Of a stretch of 64,000 nucleotides of DNA, positions 1 to 11,734 are shown piece by piece. The DNA lies in NCBI GenBank assembly GCA_024663395.1, contig JANFAH010000018.1, positions 434,001-498,000 of the forward strand. Reading direction: 5' to 3'. The position numbers and the translations under genes were made by a program. Below the pieces are notes generated by a model, which ran no database searches, was not told the origin of the DNA, and saw only the letters and a program-made list of their open reading frames with translations. Every line of letters starts with the position of its first letter. Position 1 is the stretch's first letter. Origin of the DNA: Pisolithus tinctorius (taxonomy: Eukaryota; Basidiomycota; Agaricomycetes; Boletales; Pisolithaceae).

Positions 1-663
1 TGACACAAAGGAACAGAACTCTGACTGGCAGAGTGGTGGCAGGAATGAAGTCTGCTGAGACAGAGGTGGAGCAGAGTGAGGGTGTCAGGTTTAGCTCATG
101 TGCTACCCCCTTGCACGATCTCAGCCCTTTTATTTCAGAGGGGGAGCACAGACAGAGAGTCAGAGGTAATTCCAACAGACAGAAGGTGGAGACAGAAGGA
201 GTAGGAACTAAGTCAATATTCATACTGAAGAACAGCAGAGTACAATACATGCTTTTATACTGCTACAGAGGTACAGTAACTGGAATCAGAACTGACATAC
301 AGAGACTCATAAAATTTCAAGTAAAACTTCCTGGATGATGAATGAAGGGTAGATGGAGGACATACAAATGGGTAACACAGAACATCCTGAAAAGGAGACA
401 GTCCAGGTGCTGGACCATGTGGTGCATGTGCTGCAGAGTACCTGACTGTGTGCTGTCAGGGAGAAGTCCAAAGGTAGTCACATGACCCCTCAGAGAATGG
501 TCCACTCGGTCTGGTCAGAGAGCAACATAAGTCCAACAGTAGTCAGAGCAGAGATGGTTCACAACTGACAGAAGTTGGGTGGAGTTGGTGCAGAGTGAGT
601 GAATGACTGGTGGAAGAGGGTGCAGAGTGAGTAAGGACTTAGAGTGAATGCACAGTTATGACA
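1..663 (-). mobile_element. Partial LTR of family L, minus orientation
   Basis: This stretch matches, in reverse complement, the complete solo LTR at 41106-41840 over most of its length. For example, the open frame around 110-338 reads the same peptide pattern as 41432-41659 on the minus strand. The right boundary is ...TTATGACA at 663, the counterpart of the TGTCATGACC start of the plus-strand copy. The other end lies outside the window. No purine-rich tract or primer site lies to the right, so a solo or terminal LTR is more likely than part of a complete element. Open frames inside it are not considered genes. Confidence 0.75.
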
Positions 664-989
664 CTGACATTGCTCTCTGATGGCAGCAAAAGCAGCTAGG
701 AGCTCTTGCTGCTCAACTCTGGCAACATAATTTTGATAAAGCCAAAGCCAGGTCAGGAGACTGAGTATTGCCATCCAGAATGATGCAGAAGCAACAAAGA
801 GCCTGTTAAGGTCACTGACACCAAATTCTCCATAATAAACTAAAAGAATTGACTGATAACAGCCAGCAAGAAGTGACAAAACAATAATGACTACACCCCA
901 ACCAAGTGTGTCTAGGCCTACTCGATTCATAGGGATATGCCCATCAGCAGTGATCACACTATGGAAATCAAGTAAATAGCACCACACCT
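664..989 (-). CDS. Putative exon of a membrane protein of unknown function
   Basis: On the minus strand this is an open frame whose unique part ends at the LTR boundary (663); beyond that the frame simply runs into the LTR. It begins right after CTTCTAG at 990, which reads as an intron acceptor, because the in-frame codon upstream is TAG. The peptide has two strongly hydrophobic segments of 20-25 residues (around LGWGVVIIVLSLLAG and FWMAILSLLTWLWLY), followed by a charged stretch rich in Glu and Gln. I do not recognise a family. It may be the remaining exon of a host gene truncated by the LTR; upstream exons were not identified in 990-1960. A chance hydrophobic frame is possible. Confidence 0.3.
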
Positions 990-1960
990 AGAAGGCAGGG
1001 CTCATAACCTATTGTGCAGAGGATGGGAAGGTGTCAAGTTCGTGGATTGACTGGTTTGAGGCCAGACTGGAGACCGAAGTGGGCGTGAGGCTGAGGGGTC
1101 AGGATCAGGGGGAAGAGGCAGAGGTACAGGTGGTGGACTGTTTGGACTTAGCAACTGAGGATACAGTGCTATTCCCTTGTGTGGGTCTCAGTCCAAGTCC
1201 AAGTCCAAGGTGGGGTTATCAGAGTAAACTTAGTTGATTTCAGACTGAGAGGTACAGGCCAAGTATCTATGAGTTTATATACTAGAGACAACTATAGTAC
1301 GGAGACTGGTAATGCTGGTCTTGCAAAGATTGCTAAGGTGATTGGTAAGACAAGTATTAGTAAGGTATGACAAAGACAATGGAGACTGGGACAGGTGGAC
1401 TGGGGACAGGACCAGGCAGGACTTAACCAAAATGTCAGACACTGCAAAGCAATGCTCACCACACTAGACCAACTGGAGATGTGGGATTGGTGAGGCCAAG
1501 GCCAGACTGAATGAGTGCAAGGCTGAGTCCAGCCAGGGTCGAGGCATGGCTATGACAGAAGGGAACAAGAGCAATAAGGCAAACACTTGCCTTATAATCT
1601 GAGTTGAGGCAGTAGATTTGAATTAGTAGTTCTGAGAAGAGCTTGGGGCTTGATGTACAAGTAGATCAAATAAGATATGATTTTTGATGATGGGGTGTAA
1701 GGCAGAAATCCCCAAGTTTATATACATGTAGGAATATGCACAGACCAGTAATGTATAAGGAAAGTACCTACTATGTATAGTAAAGAATAGTGGAGAATGT
1801 CATGGAACATGACATCACATGTGATGTCATAGTGGAGCTGAATGACTGAGCAAGTCACATGATAAGACATGTTGTAAGAAACATGTTTGTCTAGAAATGT
1901 CTAGACAGTCAGAACATATAGAATATTTCCAACATTTGAAAGCCACTATGGTTACATGAA
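990..1960. other. Intergenic stretch without a recognised gene
   Basis: No supported gene was found. The left half is G/A-rich on the plus strand, with a short run of CAAGTC repeats near 1193-1210. The right half is AT-rich and holds a 22-bp palindrome (1809-1830) and a TGTCTAGACA palindrome near 1900. Short open frames at 1031-1370 have no recognisable motif. Confidence 0.5.
1809..1830. repeat. Perfect 22-bp palindrome
   Basis: The half-site ATGACATCACA is followed directly by its reverse complement, giving a spacer-free palindrome. TGACATCA resembles a bZIP-type half-site arrangement, but no adjacent gene supports a regulatory role. Confidence 0.6.
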
Positions 1961-3159
1961 CTGCCCTTCCAAGCTATACAGTATTTTGCAGAAGGTCTGA
2001 CCAAGTATGCTAATGGTGCACAGATTTGGCTGAAATGAGAAGATCTGTATGTGTCCACTAATCACACAGCTCGATTGGTCTGATCTCATGCTTTTACAGC
2101 AACCATACAGGGTCACATAAAATCAATAATGTGGTTGGCCAGGTGCACATTGGCCTGTTCCTTTCAATGTTTTAGGCTGAATGTCAGCCAAGATCCTGTT
2201 GACTAAAGGTCTCAGAAAAACTCACATTATTGCAAACACAGGTGCCAGTCAACATGGTGTGGCGACTGCGACTGTGGGTGTCCATTTTGGGATGGAGTGC
2301 ATCATCGATATGGGTGCTGAGGATGTATGAAGACAAGCTCTAAATGTCTTCCATATGAAGATGCTTGGTGCCAAGGTACCCAACTTGCCATGCAATCAAT
2401 CAAGCTACTAACTAAGTTCTACTCAGGTCATGCCTGTCCAGTTGGGTTCAAAGACACTGAAGGACACTGTTAACGAAGCAATAAGATTGGGTCACAAACC
2501 TTCCTACAACCCATTCCCTCATCAGATCCTGTTTTGGCCCTCATCCATTCCTGACTATTGTCCATGACTATCAAAAGGTGATCAGATGTGAAATCAAAGC
2601 ACAGATGAAGGAGGCGACCAGGAGCAGATGTGGTTGTCACATGTGCTGGAGGCAGCAGCAATGCCATTGGGTCCTTTTGCAAGTTCATCCTGGATACATC
2701 TGTGCACCTTGTGGGTGTTGAGGCAGGAGGTGAGGCTGAATATAGGGATAAATTTATTGTCCTTGTAGGCAAACTCCCAGAAAGGTATCAATGGTGATCA
2801 TTGCAGTGCCACCCTCGCTGGAGGCAAACCAGGTGTCCTACATGGAGTTTGAACATATGTTCTGCCAGGCCACACTGGTCAAATCATAGGAACACACTCT
2901 ATCAGTGCTGGATTGGATTATCCTGGTGTTGGACCAGAACATTCCTGGTTGAAGGACAGAAAATGTATTGAGTATGTCATTGTGACAGATGAAGAAGTTT
3001 TAAGAGGATTCTGACTGTGCATTCAGCTCAAGGGTATCATTCCAGGTTAGTGTTCTTTGATTATGGAGGGGGCATGTTGGATAATGCATTTCAGCATCGG
3101 AATCTTTGCATGTGTGGGAGGGCATTTGCTGAGTGAAGACACTTGCCAAGGAAACCAAC
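1961..3159 (+). pseudogene. Tryptophan synthase remnant T1 (beta-domain portion)
   Basis: The plus strand encodes, in broken frames, segments typical of the pyridoxal-phosphate beta domain of tryptophan synthase. These are a PSKLY-like N-terminal stretch (about 1965-2030), [11 protein letters not shown] (about 2241-2275), MGAED, KMLGAKVP-like sequence, a conserved SNAIG segment near 2655, a [23 protein letters not shown] block (2893-2960), and TDEE-LRGF near 2990. In fungi this enzyme is one polypeptide that makes tryptophan from indole-3-glycerol phosphate and serine. Frameshifts and stops show the copy is dead. Element A inserted at 3160; the C-terminal LSGRGDKDIEQIS segment resumes after A at about 26615-26690. 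CpG depletion is strong. Confidence 0.85.
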
Positions 3160-3610
3160 TGTTACATTTCACCCCTACTTTTCTTTTCACTGTACGATTA
3201 CTTCATGTTTGATCTGTTGGACCATCTTTCCTTTTCAAGCTGTCTTCTCCCTGATCTGATGGCTCTCTATTTCCACCACTAGCATTACTTGCTCAATACA
3301 TGCTTAGGACATGTGTCGTCATTGTTCAACCAATGGCATAAATACCTTGTTACATGCAGACACCTCATGGTCCATTTCCCTGTAGTATTTAGTCTGTCGG
3401 CTCAAGTCCTGGAACTCCAGACTTGAGCTGCTCAATCATACACAGCATTCTCTCAAAACTTCATCCTCAGAGTCCCTAAAACAAGACCACTCTTACTGGT
3501 GTTGCCTAAATCCTTTGTTGTTTACAAAGGTTACTGCAGCCGTTGCTCAGTAGAAACCATAAGACTGCATTTGAGCTCTCCCTACATCTTGACTTCAGTC
3601 AAGCATAACA
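3160..3610 (+). repeat. 5' LTR of element A (451 bp)
   Basis: The LTR begins TGTTACATTTC and ends CATAACA. Its length equals that of both LTRs of copy B (451 bp). A TATTT box at 3386 lies 33 bp before AGACTTGAGCT (3419-3429), the probable transcript start. A hairpin spans about 3400-3428 (GCTCAAGT...ACTTGAGC). Confidence 0.9.
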
Positions 3611-3612
3611 AA

Positions 3613-3623
3613 AGCTCAAGTCT
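3613..3623 (+). promoter_or_regulatory. Candidate self-priming primer-binding site
   Basis: AGCTCAAGTCT lies 2 bp inside the 5' LTR. It is the exact reverse complement of AGACTTGAGCT at 3419-3429, the predicted first 11 nt of the element's RNA. No tRNA-like TGG start is present. Tf1/sushi-type chromoviruses are known to prime with the 5' end of their own transcript, and this layout fits. Element B has the same pair (55375-55385 and 55567-55577). Confidence 0.6.
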
Positions 3624-3663
3624 CCAGCCTTTGGCTGCAATGGTCACTGCCTAGTGCACCACC

Positions 3664-4811
3664 ATGAACCCCTGAAACAACCAACATTGGGCACCATTGT
3701 GACCCACTCATGAAGAATCATCATCAGACAAGGAACAAGAGAGCACTGTCACCGACACCTCCTCTAACAAACCAGAACAGCTGGATAAAGGTTTCACTTC
3801 AGGAATCCTCTCGAATCTCTTCACCCACTCGCTTGCCTCACTTGGTACTGCCATCCCACCAGTACCTGCCACCACTTTTCCTACACCCCCACCCCTACCT
3901 CAGAACATGATGTCCAGTTCATTGTCGAAAGCTATGGTCAGCAATGCCACCGTTAAAGCTACTGAATTGAAGATTGGTGCTCCATCTGACTTTGATGGAG
4001 ACCAGAAGAATGCCATGAGCTGGCTGTACTCTGTACAGACCTACCTCTTGGTAAACAAAGAACTGTATGATGCTGACACCAAGAAGGTGGTCTATGCCCT
4101 GTCATACATGAAGAAAGATGTTGCTCACTCATGGGCAGCTACCTTCCAGAGACTTCTCTGGACAAGAACCCCCCAAGTTTCAGCACCTTTGCTGATTTCA
4201 CGAAGGACTTCAAGAACTCCTTCACCTCCCCAGACACTGCTGGTACCACTATTGCTAAATTGCATACCATGAAACAAAAAGAATCAGTGGAACAATACAT
4301 CACTGACTTCTGAACTGCTGCTGCTGACTCTACCATCACAGAAGATGTTGCATTGATCAAATTCTTCTCACAAGGACTCAAACCATTCATCACAAACCAA
4401 ATCCACATGATGGAGACCACTCCCACCAAGATCACTGAATGGTACACCCACATGCAGAAGTTTGATGCAAAATGGAGGAAGGTGAATGAACTCTCTGGAA
4501 GGAAAGAAAAGAAGACATTCCACCCTAGGAACAGCCTCACTGAAGAAAAAGATCCAAACGCTATGGACGTGGATGGAGTGAGACTCTCCAAAGAAGAAAG
4601 AGACCAACACATCAAGGAAGGAAGATGCTTCGGTTGTGGAAACAAAGGACATCTCTCTCGAGAATGTCCAGACAAGGGAAAGACTCCCCAAAAGAAAGTA
4701 AAGAAAATGTGTAAAATTGTGGAAGTTGAAGAAAGTGACAATGAAGAAAAAGTTGCTGGTCCATCAATTGCCTTAGTCAACATTGCTAGGGAACTTGGGA
4801 AGGATTTTTAG
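3664..4811 (+). pseudogene. Element A Gag with CCHC zinc knuckle
   Basis: Gag is the structural nucleocapsid protein of the retroelement. The start ATG at 3664 matches the Gag start of copy B (55333). The capsid-like block (KIGAPSDFDGDQKNAMSWL, about 3976-4030) and a zinc knuckle (CFGCGNKGHLSREC, about 4627-4670) are readable. Early stops, a small deletion near 4155 that shifts the frame, and a TGA at 4311 where copy B has CGA make it non-functional. It ends GAT TTT TAG at 4803-4811 on a run of five T, and pol continues in the -1 frame. Confidence 0.85.
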
Positions 4812-7800
4812 AAGGGAACTCTGAGTTGATGCCAGATGTTCCCAATACTAAGGACAGTTCCATTTCTGTTGTACTTGTATTGTCCACACCAGAACGTACT
4901 ATGCAGATCCCCATTTCACTCTACACATCAGAAAGAACCTGAGAAGTCATCAACACCACCGCTCTGGTTGATTCTGGAGCAGAAATATCATGTATCGACT
5001 GGGGATTTGTGTGAAAACACTGAATCCCTACTCAATGACTCACTGAACCCATTCTTGCAAAAAATGCAGACAGAACCCTGAACTCTAAAGGAAGGATCCT
5101 GTTTTCTGCCACCCTCTACTTCAAGGTTAAAGGACTTGTCCATCAGTCCTTTTTCCATGTCATCAACTGTGGAACAGAAAATGTCATCTTAGGCCTTCCT
5201 TGGCTACAAGAGAACAACCCCATCATTGACTGGAGAATGGGCACGTTATCCATCAAGGAGAAGACTGACAGGTCTAAAGAGTTAAAATGCAACATCTCTT
5301 CTGTTGCTGTTGAAGAACCCACTGTGAACCTTGTGTCTCCTGCCAAAAAGAAAGGAATAAACAGGTTCATAGACTATGAAGAACCAGAAGATGAAACCAT
5401 CCAAGCTCATTTCGTGATGTCAGTTGGAAAACTTGTTGAAGAAGCAAAGAAGATTAACCCAAACAATAGCCTTCTTCAAAAGATCACCACAGCCACTGAG
5501 TTGGCCAAAGAGGAGCATAAAAAGAAACTGAAGCCTGTCCTCCCAGAAGAATACAGAGACTTCACTTCAGTTTTCAAGAAACCTTCCAATGGTGTTTTAC
5601 CTCCATCATGACCCTATGACCACACCATCAACCTTGTTGAGGACTTTGTCCCCAAGGTGGCAAAAGCATACCCGCTTTCTCCCTCTGAAAGAGAATCAGC
5701 AGAGAAATTCATTGAAGAGAACCTCTGAGAGGGAAAGATCCACCCCTCGAAGTCCCCTCAAGCTGCCCCTTTCTTCTTCGTTGGAAAGAAAGATGGCTCC
5801 CTCCGTCCCTGCCAAGACTATCAATATCTGAACAAAAACACAGTCAAGGATGCATATCCCCTTCCTCTCATTTCAGATCTTGTTGACAAACTTAAAGGAG
5901 CATCTATCTTTACAAAGATGGATGTAAGATTGGGCTACAACAATGTCCGCATCAAAGAAGGGGACCAATGGAAAGCTGCATTCATCATGCACAAAGGACT
6001 CTTTGAACCCACCATCATGTTCTTCAGGTTGTGTAACTCCCCTGCCACCTTCCAATGATTCATGAATGACTCTTTCTGAGACATGATCGCTGAAGGATGG
6101 CTGGTTGTCTATATGGATGACCTTCTCATATTTTCTACCAACCCTGAAGAACACAAACAAAGAACCTGCCATGTTCTCGAATGAATGAAGGAACTCTCCC
6201 TTCCTCTAAAATTGGAAAAGTGCCATTTTGATCTTACCGAGGTGGAATACCTTGGGATGATCATAAAAGAAAACACCGTTGCCATGGACCCCATCAAAGT
6301 CCAAGGTATTGCTGAATGGCCAGTCCTAAAAAAGGTCAAGGATGTGTGATCCTTCTTAGGATTTGCAAACTTCTACAGAAGATTTGTCCCCTATTATTCA
6401 GACATTGCCCAACCTCTAATTGACCTAACGAAGAAAACAACCACTTGGGATTGGTCAAAGAAATGTCAGAGCCTTTGATCTTCTAAAAAGAATTTTTGTT
6501 GCACAACCAACCCTCCAAATGCCCAACACCTCTTGGCCATTTGCAATAACTACAGACGCATCCAAGTATGCAATGGGAGGTGTCCTCCTCCAGGAAGACT
6601 CAAATGGACAATGGCAACCCTGTGCATTCCTTTCCCAGTCATTTAACCTGGCAGAAAGAAATTATGACATCTATGACAGAGAACTGCTTGGGGTTATTAG
6701 AGCCTTGAAATCCTGGAGGCATTACCTCCATGGATCTCCATTCCTGGTCAGGGTCTTCACTGACCACAAAAACCTGACCTACTTCAAGGCCCTGCAAAAC
6801 CTGAATCATTGCCAAGCTTGCTGGCTCCTAGATCTTGCAGTCTTCAATCTGCAGTTAGAACATGTCCCAGGAAAAGACCTGGCTGCCCCTGATGCACTCT
6901 CCTGATGTCCTGACCATGTCCCAGACAATGATGACAACAACAAAGGAGTCACACTCCTTCCTCAAACCATGTTCATCAGTCTTATCGACACAAATCTTAC
7001 TCAGAAAGTCACATCTTCATCCATGAAAGACCCTGTGGTTCAGACTGCACTCCATGCCATAGAAAATGTCGATATGCCACTTCTGTTCAAATCTCACCTC
7101 TCTGACTGGAGATTTGATAATGGGGTGTTACTCTACAAAGACCAGGTGTACATCCCTGATAATCCTGCCCTCTGATGGACCGTTGTGTCCAACCACCATG
7201 ACCACCCCTCCACTGGACACCCTGGTGTTCTAAAGACCTGACAACTCATCTCCTCCAAGTTCTGGTGGCCTGGACTCATGTCCTTTGTCCAGAAGTATGT
7301 AGAAGGCTGTGCTACATGCCAGCAGAATAAAACAAATACACACCCGACAACACCACCCCTTACACCCATCCCTTCAACCTCAACCCACCCCTTCCAACAG
7401 GTCTCCTGTGATCTGGTTACCAACCTTCCCCTTTCTAAAGGCTATGATTCCCTTTTGGTCATGGTAGACCATGGGCTTACAAAGGGGGTAATTTTAACAC
7501 CTACAAAGAAAACTGCTTCTGCTGCCGATATTGCAGCACTCTTTTTCAAGAAAGTCTACTCCCATTTTGGGTTGTACAACAAGATTATATCTGATCAAGG
7601 ACCTCAGTTTGCCTCTCCCTTTGCTAAAGAACTTGTGTCCCTTTTGGGATACTCACTTGCCCTCTCAACAGCATATCATCCTCAGACTGATGGAGAAACA
7701 GAATGCATCAACCAGGAGGTTGAAACATACCTCAGAATCTTCTGTCAGAACAACCCTGCCTCATGGGTGGACAACCTTCCAATGGCAGAGTTCATGCATA

Positions 7801-9505
7801 ATCACTGTCCACACTCCATCACCCATCAGTCACTGTTCTACCTCATGTATGGGTATGAACCAAAACCACTTCCATCCCTTATCATGGAAACCCACCTCCC
7901 TGCTGCCAAGTCTAGACTCAAAGAACTCCAAAAAGCTAGAGAAGAAGCCCTTGTGGCCCATGATCTAGCCAGAAAGGTCATGAAAGACCGCTCGTCTTGA
8001 CCCTTCACCCATTTCAAAAAGGTGATAAGGTCTGGCTGAAAGCATGGAACCTAAAGTGTTCCCATGAAAATAGAAAACTCGCCCCAAAATGAGAAGGACC
8101 CTTCACCATCTCCGATGTCCTATCTCCAATCACCTATAGCCTCGTGATTCCCACACAATGGAAAATCCACAACATTTTCCATGCTTCCCTTCTATCTCCC
8201 TACTGCGAAAACAACATTCACGGACCAAACTTCCTGGCCCCACTACCTGACCTGATCAACGAGGAGGAGTACGAGGTCAAAGTGATAGTCGGCCATAAAA
8301 GGTCCAGCTGTGGCCATGCCTTTTTAATCAAATGGAAGGGGTATCCTTTTTGCAAAAACTCATGGCAAAAGGAAGCTCACCTTGAACATGTGGATGATAT
8401 GCTCTCCGCATATAAGAAATGGTTCCCAAAAGACTTCCTCCTTCAGAAACAACCCATTCCTTGCTCCTCTTGAACTGTCAGAAACATAACGATAGAAATG
8501 CCTCCCTGTCACTATTCCTACCCCTGTGAACCTTCCTGCCACCATACTCCCTTTGCTCGTCACCAGTGACAGCCTGCTAACAATCAAATGATCACTTCCT
8601 ATCGTCTGTTCATCGCAGACCCCACCATCATCGGCACTGTCTACCATGAAGTCGATGAAAACTCCCCTCTCAACCTAGTTTATCACACTACCATCCAAGC
8701 CCTTCGGCTTGAAGAATCATCCCATTATGTAAATCAACAAAACCCCCTGCTCTCTCCTGCCTGAACTATTTTAAATGAAATCACCTATGAGCAGGTTCCC
8801 CTGCTACTCTGACTCTTTGACATCCTTGGAGGTGCTGACCTCATCTACAATGTTTGTCAGTACCCGACGTTGATCACACCACCCCCTCCTGGGTCCAGAA
8901 GACCCTCGACTGCAACTTCTCCCCCAGTTTCCTCTGTGTCATCCTCTCCTCTGGCATCATCGCCATCCTCCCATTCCTCCCGCTCATCTCACTCTCTCAG
9001 AAGAGCTGATAGACCCTGTGCCTGTTGCCTGTCAGGCCCTAATCCCCAACCATGCGAATCCCATGATTTGCTGTCTGAAGTAGACCCTGAGACTGCCTTT
9101 GGCATCTCCAGAGCTGAACTCGACTATACTTTAAACATTGTCGAGACCCTCACCCAACTACCGCTGTCCCCCATGCTAAATGCACTCACTGAAGCTGATT
9201 GCCCTCTAACCCCTTCCGATCCATGCTACTGCCAAGCATGCTACATTTGTCAACGTCTTGGACACATTTGTGTCAACTGTGGACTCTATGAATGTCCCCT
9301 CTGTCATGCCACTTGTCCAGGGCATACTCAGGCCCAGTGTCCCTCTTTACATCCTCGTCGACCTTTACAAGAAAGAATTGCCACCCCTGGAGTGGTAGAC
9401 TATCATACCCTCATTGGGAGCAAGGATGATGATTTGTATGATAATAACTTTGACTTCGATGACTCCGCCATCAGCAATATGACCAGAGAACCTTATGGAG
9501 AGTAA
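4812..9505 (+). pseudogene. Element A Pol: protease, RT, RNase H, integrase, chromodomain, Cys-rich tail
   Basis: Domains in order: aspartic protease with LVDSGAEISC near 4968-5000; reverse transcriptase about 5590-6480, with the YMDD catalytic box at about 6111-6122; RNase H about 6519-6905; integrase with an HHCC remnant and core 7278-8000 (SDQGPQF and YHPQTDGETE hold catalytic Asp and Glu); a chromodomain at about 8265-8450 (VIVGHKRSS, FLIKWKGYP). A Ser/Pro-rich linker then leads to a Cys-rich tail about 9220-9345, with several CxxC pairs. More than ten premature stops are present, mostly TGA at Arg positions. It would have copied and integrated the element; it is dead now. Confidence 0.9.
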
Positions 9506-9542
9506 TTGAAGTCGGGGACTTCAATGCTTAAGAAGGGGGTAA

Positions 9543-9674
9543 TGTTATGTTTCACCCCTACTTTTCTTTTCACTGCACGATTACTTTGTGTTTGATCCAT
9601 TGGACCATCTTTCCTTTTCGAGCCGTCTTCTCCCTGATCCGACAGCTCTCTATTTCCACCACTAGCATTACTTG
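9543..9674 (+). repeat. Left part of the element A 3' LTR
   Basis: The polypurine tract AAGAAGGGGGTAA immediately precedes TGTTATGTTTC at 9543. The sequence matches the first 132 bp of the 5' LTR and stops where element G enters. The last 52 bp (9623-9674) recur on the other side of G at 26185-26236. Confidence 0.9.
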
Positions 9675-9675
9675 T

Positions 9676-10357
9676 TGTAGGAAAAGTCCAAGTAGCTGTA
9701 TAATACGAGCTAGATGGCTTAGATAACAACAATAAAAAATGAAGGGAACAAATTGTTCATCCCAAGGGATTCTGGACTGTTGGGACTAGAAGGTGAGGCC
9801 CAGTGCTTTGTAGTGGTAGTGATTCGTGGTGTGTGCAGTGTGGTCTGCAGAATTGTACTGGCGATGCGAGTGGTGCGAGTGGTAGACATAGTTTGTCTGT
9901 GGTGGAATGCGAGACATGTGGTGTAGACAAAGTGGAAAAGAAACTTGTGGTGACCTTCCAAGTGCCAAAAGGTATCATTCTGTACCTAAGTACAGGGCTT
10001 TATAGTCCAGGCAAACCTGGAACCTAAGTAAGACAAGGTACAGTAAGGGAAAACTGTGTGACAGCATGTACACACAAGACAGGATGGGCTGGAACAGAGG
10101 CTGAGGGTATACTACCAACAAAAAGGGAACAGTGACTGTGTTAAAAGAAAGGGTCCAAAGGAAGGGGAAGTGGCTGAAGCATAGCAGCTGCAGATATAGC
10201 CTTGCCTGAGAGAGAGTGAGGGCGTGGGAAGGTAGCGAGGTAGGCAGGAAGATAGCACCTGAACGGCAGTGGATGTGAGAGGGGAGCAGATGTAACGGTA
10301 GTCATGGAATGGTTAATGATAGGGGCTTACATGCCCAAGGAATGCGGATTCCTTATA
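9676..10357 (-). repeat. 3' LTR of element G (682 bp)
   Basis: It aligns along its whole length with 25523-26184. It is about 20 bp longer, with an extra segment near 10230. Numerous differences are CA-versus-TG pairs at what was probably CpG. A 220-bp fragment of the same LTR lies inverted at 59550-59773. Confidence 0.85.
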
Positions 10358-10668
10358 CCTGTGGGGGACTTAGATGCTGACCGTCCCTGGTCAGCCACAT
10401 GGCATGGAGGACATAAATAGCTTGCCGCATGGTGATGGCAGCAGTGTGGTGCCATGGGTTTGAGAACACCGGATAATTCCACATAGAAGCGAAGCAAGTG
10501 TGGAGCTGAGGAACGTAAGGAGACTGTCAAATGCCATGTATAGGCGTCCGGACCAATGACATAAGTGCCTCATGGCCACTAAGTATATAATTGTTAGTGC
10601 ATGGCTCAAACCTTTGCATCGACTTGATTCTTTCCTCCCTTCCATCTGTCACCTCTAATACTCTCACC

Positions 10669-11722
10669 ATGTCTGCCAATCATGCCCCCCGTCTGTCCCA
10701 GCTCGTATGTGCAGCCACCCCTGACCCAATCAAAGCGGAGAAGACCGCTCTAAAGGCAAAGTTCATCGTTGCCTCTGTGGCTCTGGTCACTGAGGTGAGG
10801 TGCCTCCTGGATGACAAGGAGGATCTGTGGGAGGAGAAGGTTATGTGGATGTGCCAATGGGAGGAGAGAACAGTAAGTGGGCAAGCCATCTGAGACCTGT
10901 GGCATTGACTGTCTTCTAGGGGGAGGTGTACCCCATTGTCGAGCACAGGCAAGAGCTGGGTGTCAACACCAAGATAGGCGCAGCGGATGGACCTGCTATC
11001 GCAGAGGCCAATGAGGCCTATGAGAAGTGGGTGGCCAAGGAGATTGCACGCAGAAAGGCCAATGAAGACGTGCAGATGGGTGAGGAGGCTATGCAGGCTG
11101 TTGGTGAGCAAGGTGCGAGTGTCATGGTGCTGGCAGTGACAGAGAAAATGTCACATGTCAAGGTTGTAGCCCAGCCAGTTTGAAAGGTGAGTGTGCAGGT
11201 TGTATGGTGGTGCGATAGTGGCTGACACTGGAGTCTCAAGTGATCATGGCAGACAATTGTCGAGAGCGAGGACAAGGACGAGCCGAAGATTGTCATCCCA
11301 CCTGGTTCAATTCTCCACAAGGTGCCCTGTGCACAATGCCTGGTCAGAAATGCCACATGCATGGGTCCCATCAGCTGCACACAAATGAAGCAAAGGTGCG
11401 AGAAGTCGACGAAGGCCATGGGAAAGAGAGCACAGGCAGGCGCATCAGTCAGTAAGTAGTGACTCCATCTCAGGAGGTGTGAACCAGCCCTTCCAAGAGG
11501 GCCATTGATGATGATGACGAGGTGGAAGTGGTCAAGAGCCACATGCACGTGAAGGGGAAGGCACCTGTGCACAGTCAGCTCAATGCCAAGGTCATGGCCG
11601 ACCTCTCACAGTCACTGAGGCTGCTTCATGCCGAGGTCACAGAGTTGCAGGCCATGTACCTTTGCCTGCAGGTGTGCATCAATCAACTCGCCGAAGCTCT
11701 GGAGAAGATTGGGGTGGAATAG
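10669..11722 (+). pseudogene. TE-associated gene with a fungal Cys-cluster-like domain (decayed, spliced)
   Basis: The start is ATG at 10669, about 80 bp after a TATATAA box (about 10584). Exon 1 runs to 10872, and an intron of 47 bp (GTAAGT...TTCTAG, 10873-10919) keeps the frame. Exon 2 (10920-11183) encodes a Glu/Ala-rich helical region, then a TGA. A further exon around 11297-11450 has CAQC-x6-C-x5-C-x6-C, which resembles a Zn2Cys6 fungal DNA-binding cluster with one Cys lost. The last exon (about 11516-11722) is a leucine-rich coiled-coil-like segment ending in TAG. From memory such proteins recur in many basidiomycete genomes next to retroelements. The function is unknown; DNA binding is inferred only from the Cys pattern. 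Confidence 0.5.
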
Positions 11723-11734
11723 GAATGTTTGTAG

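Noticed and set aside
1800..1960. Palindromic region as a MITE
   Set aside because: No terminal inverted repeats with target duplication could be defined around it.
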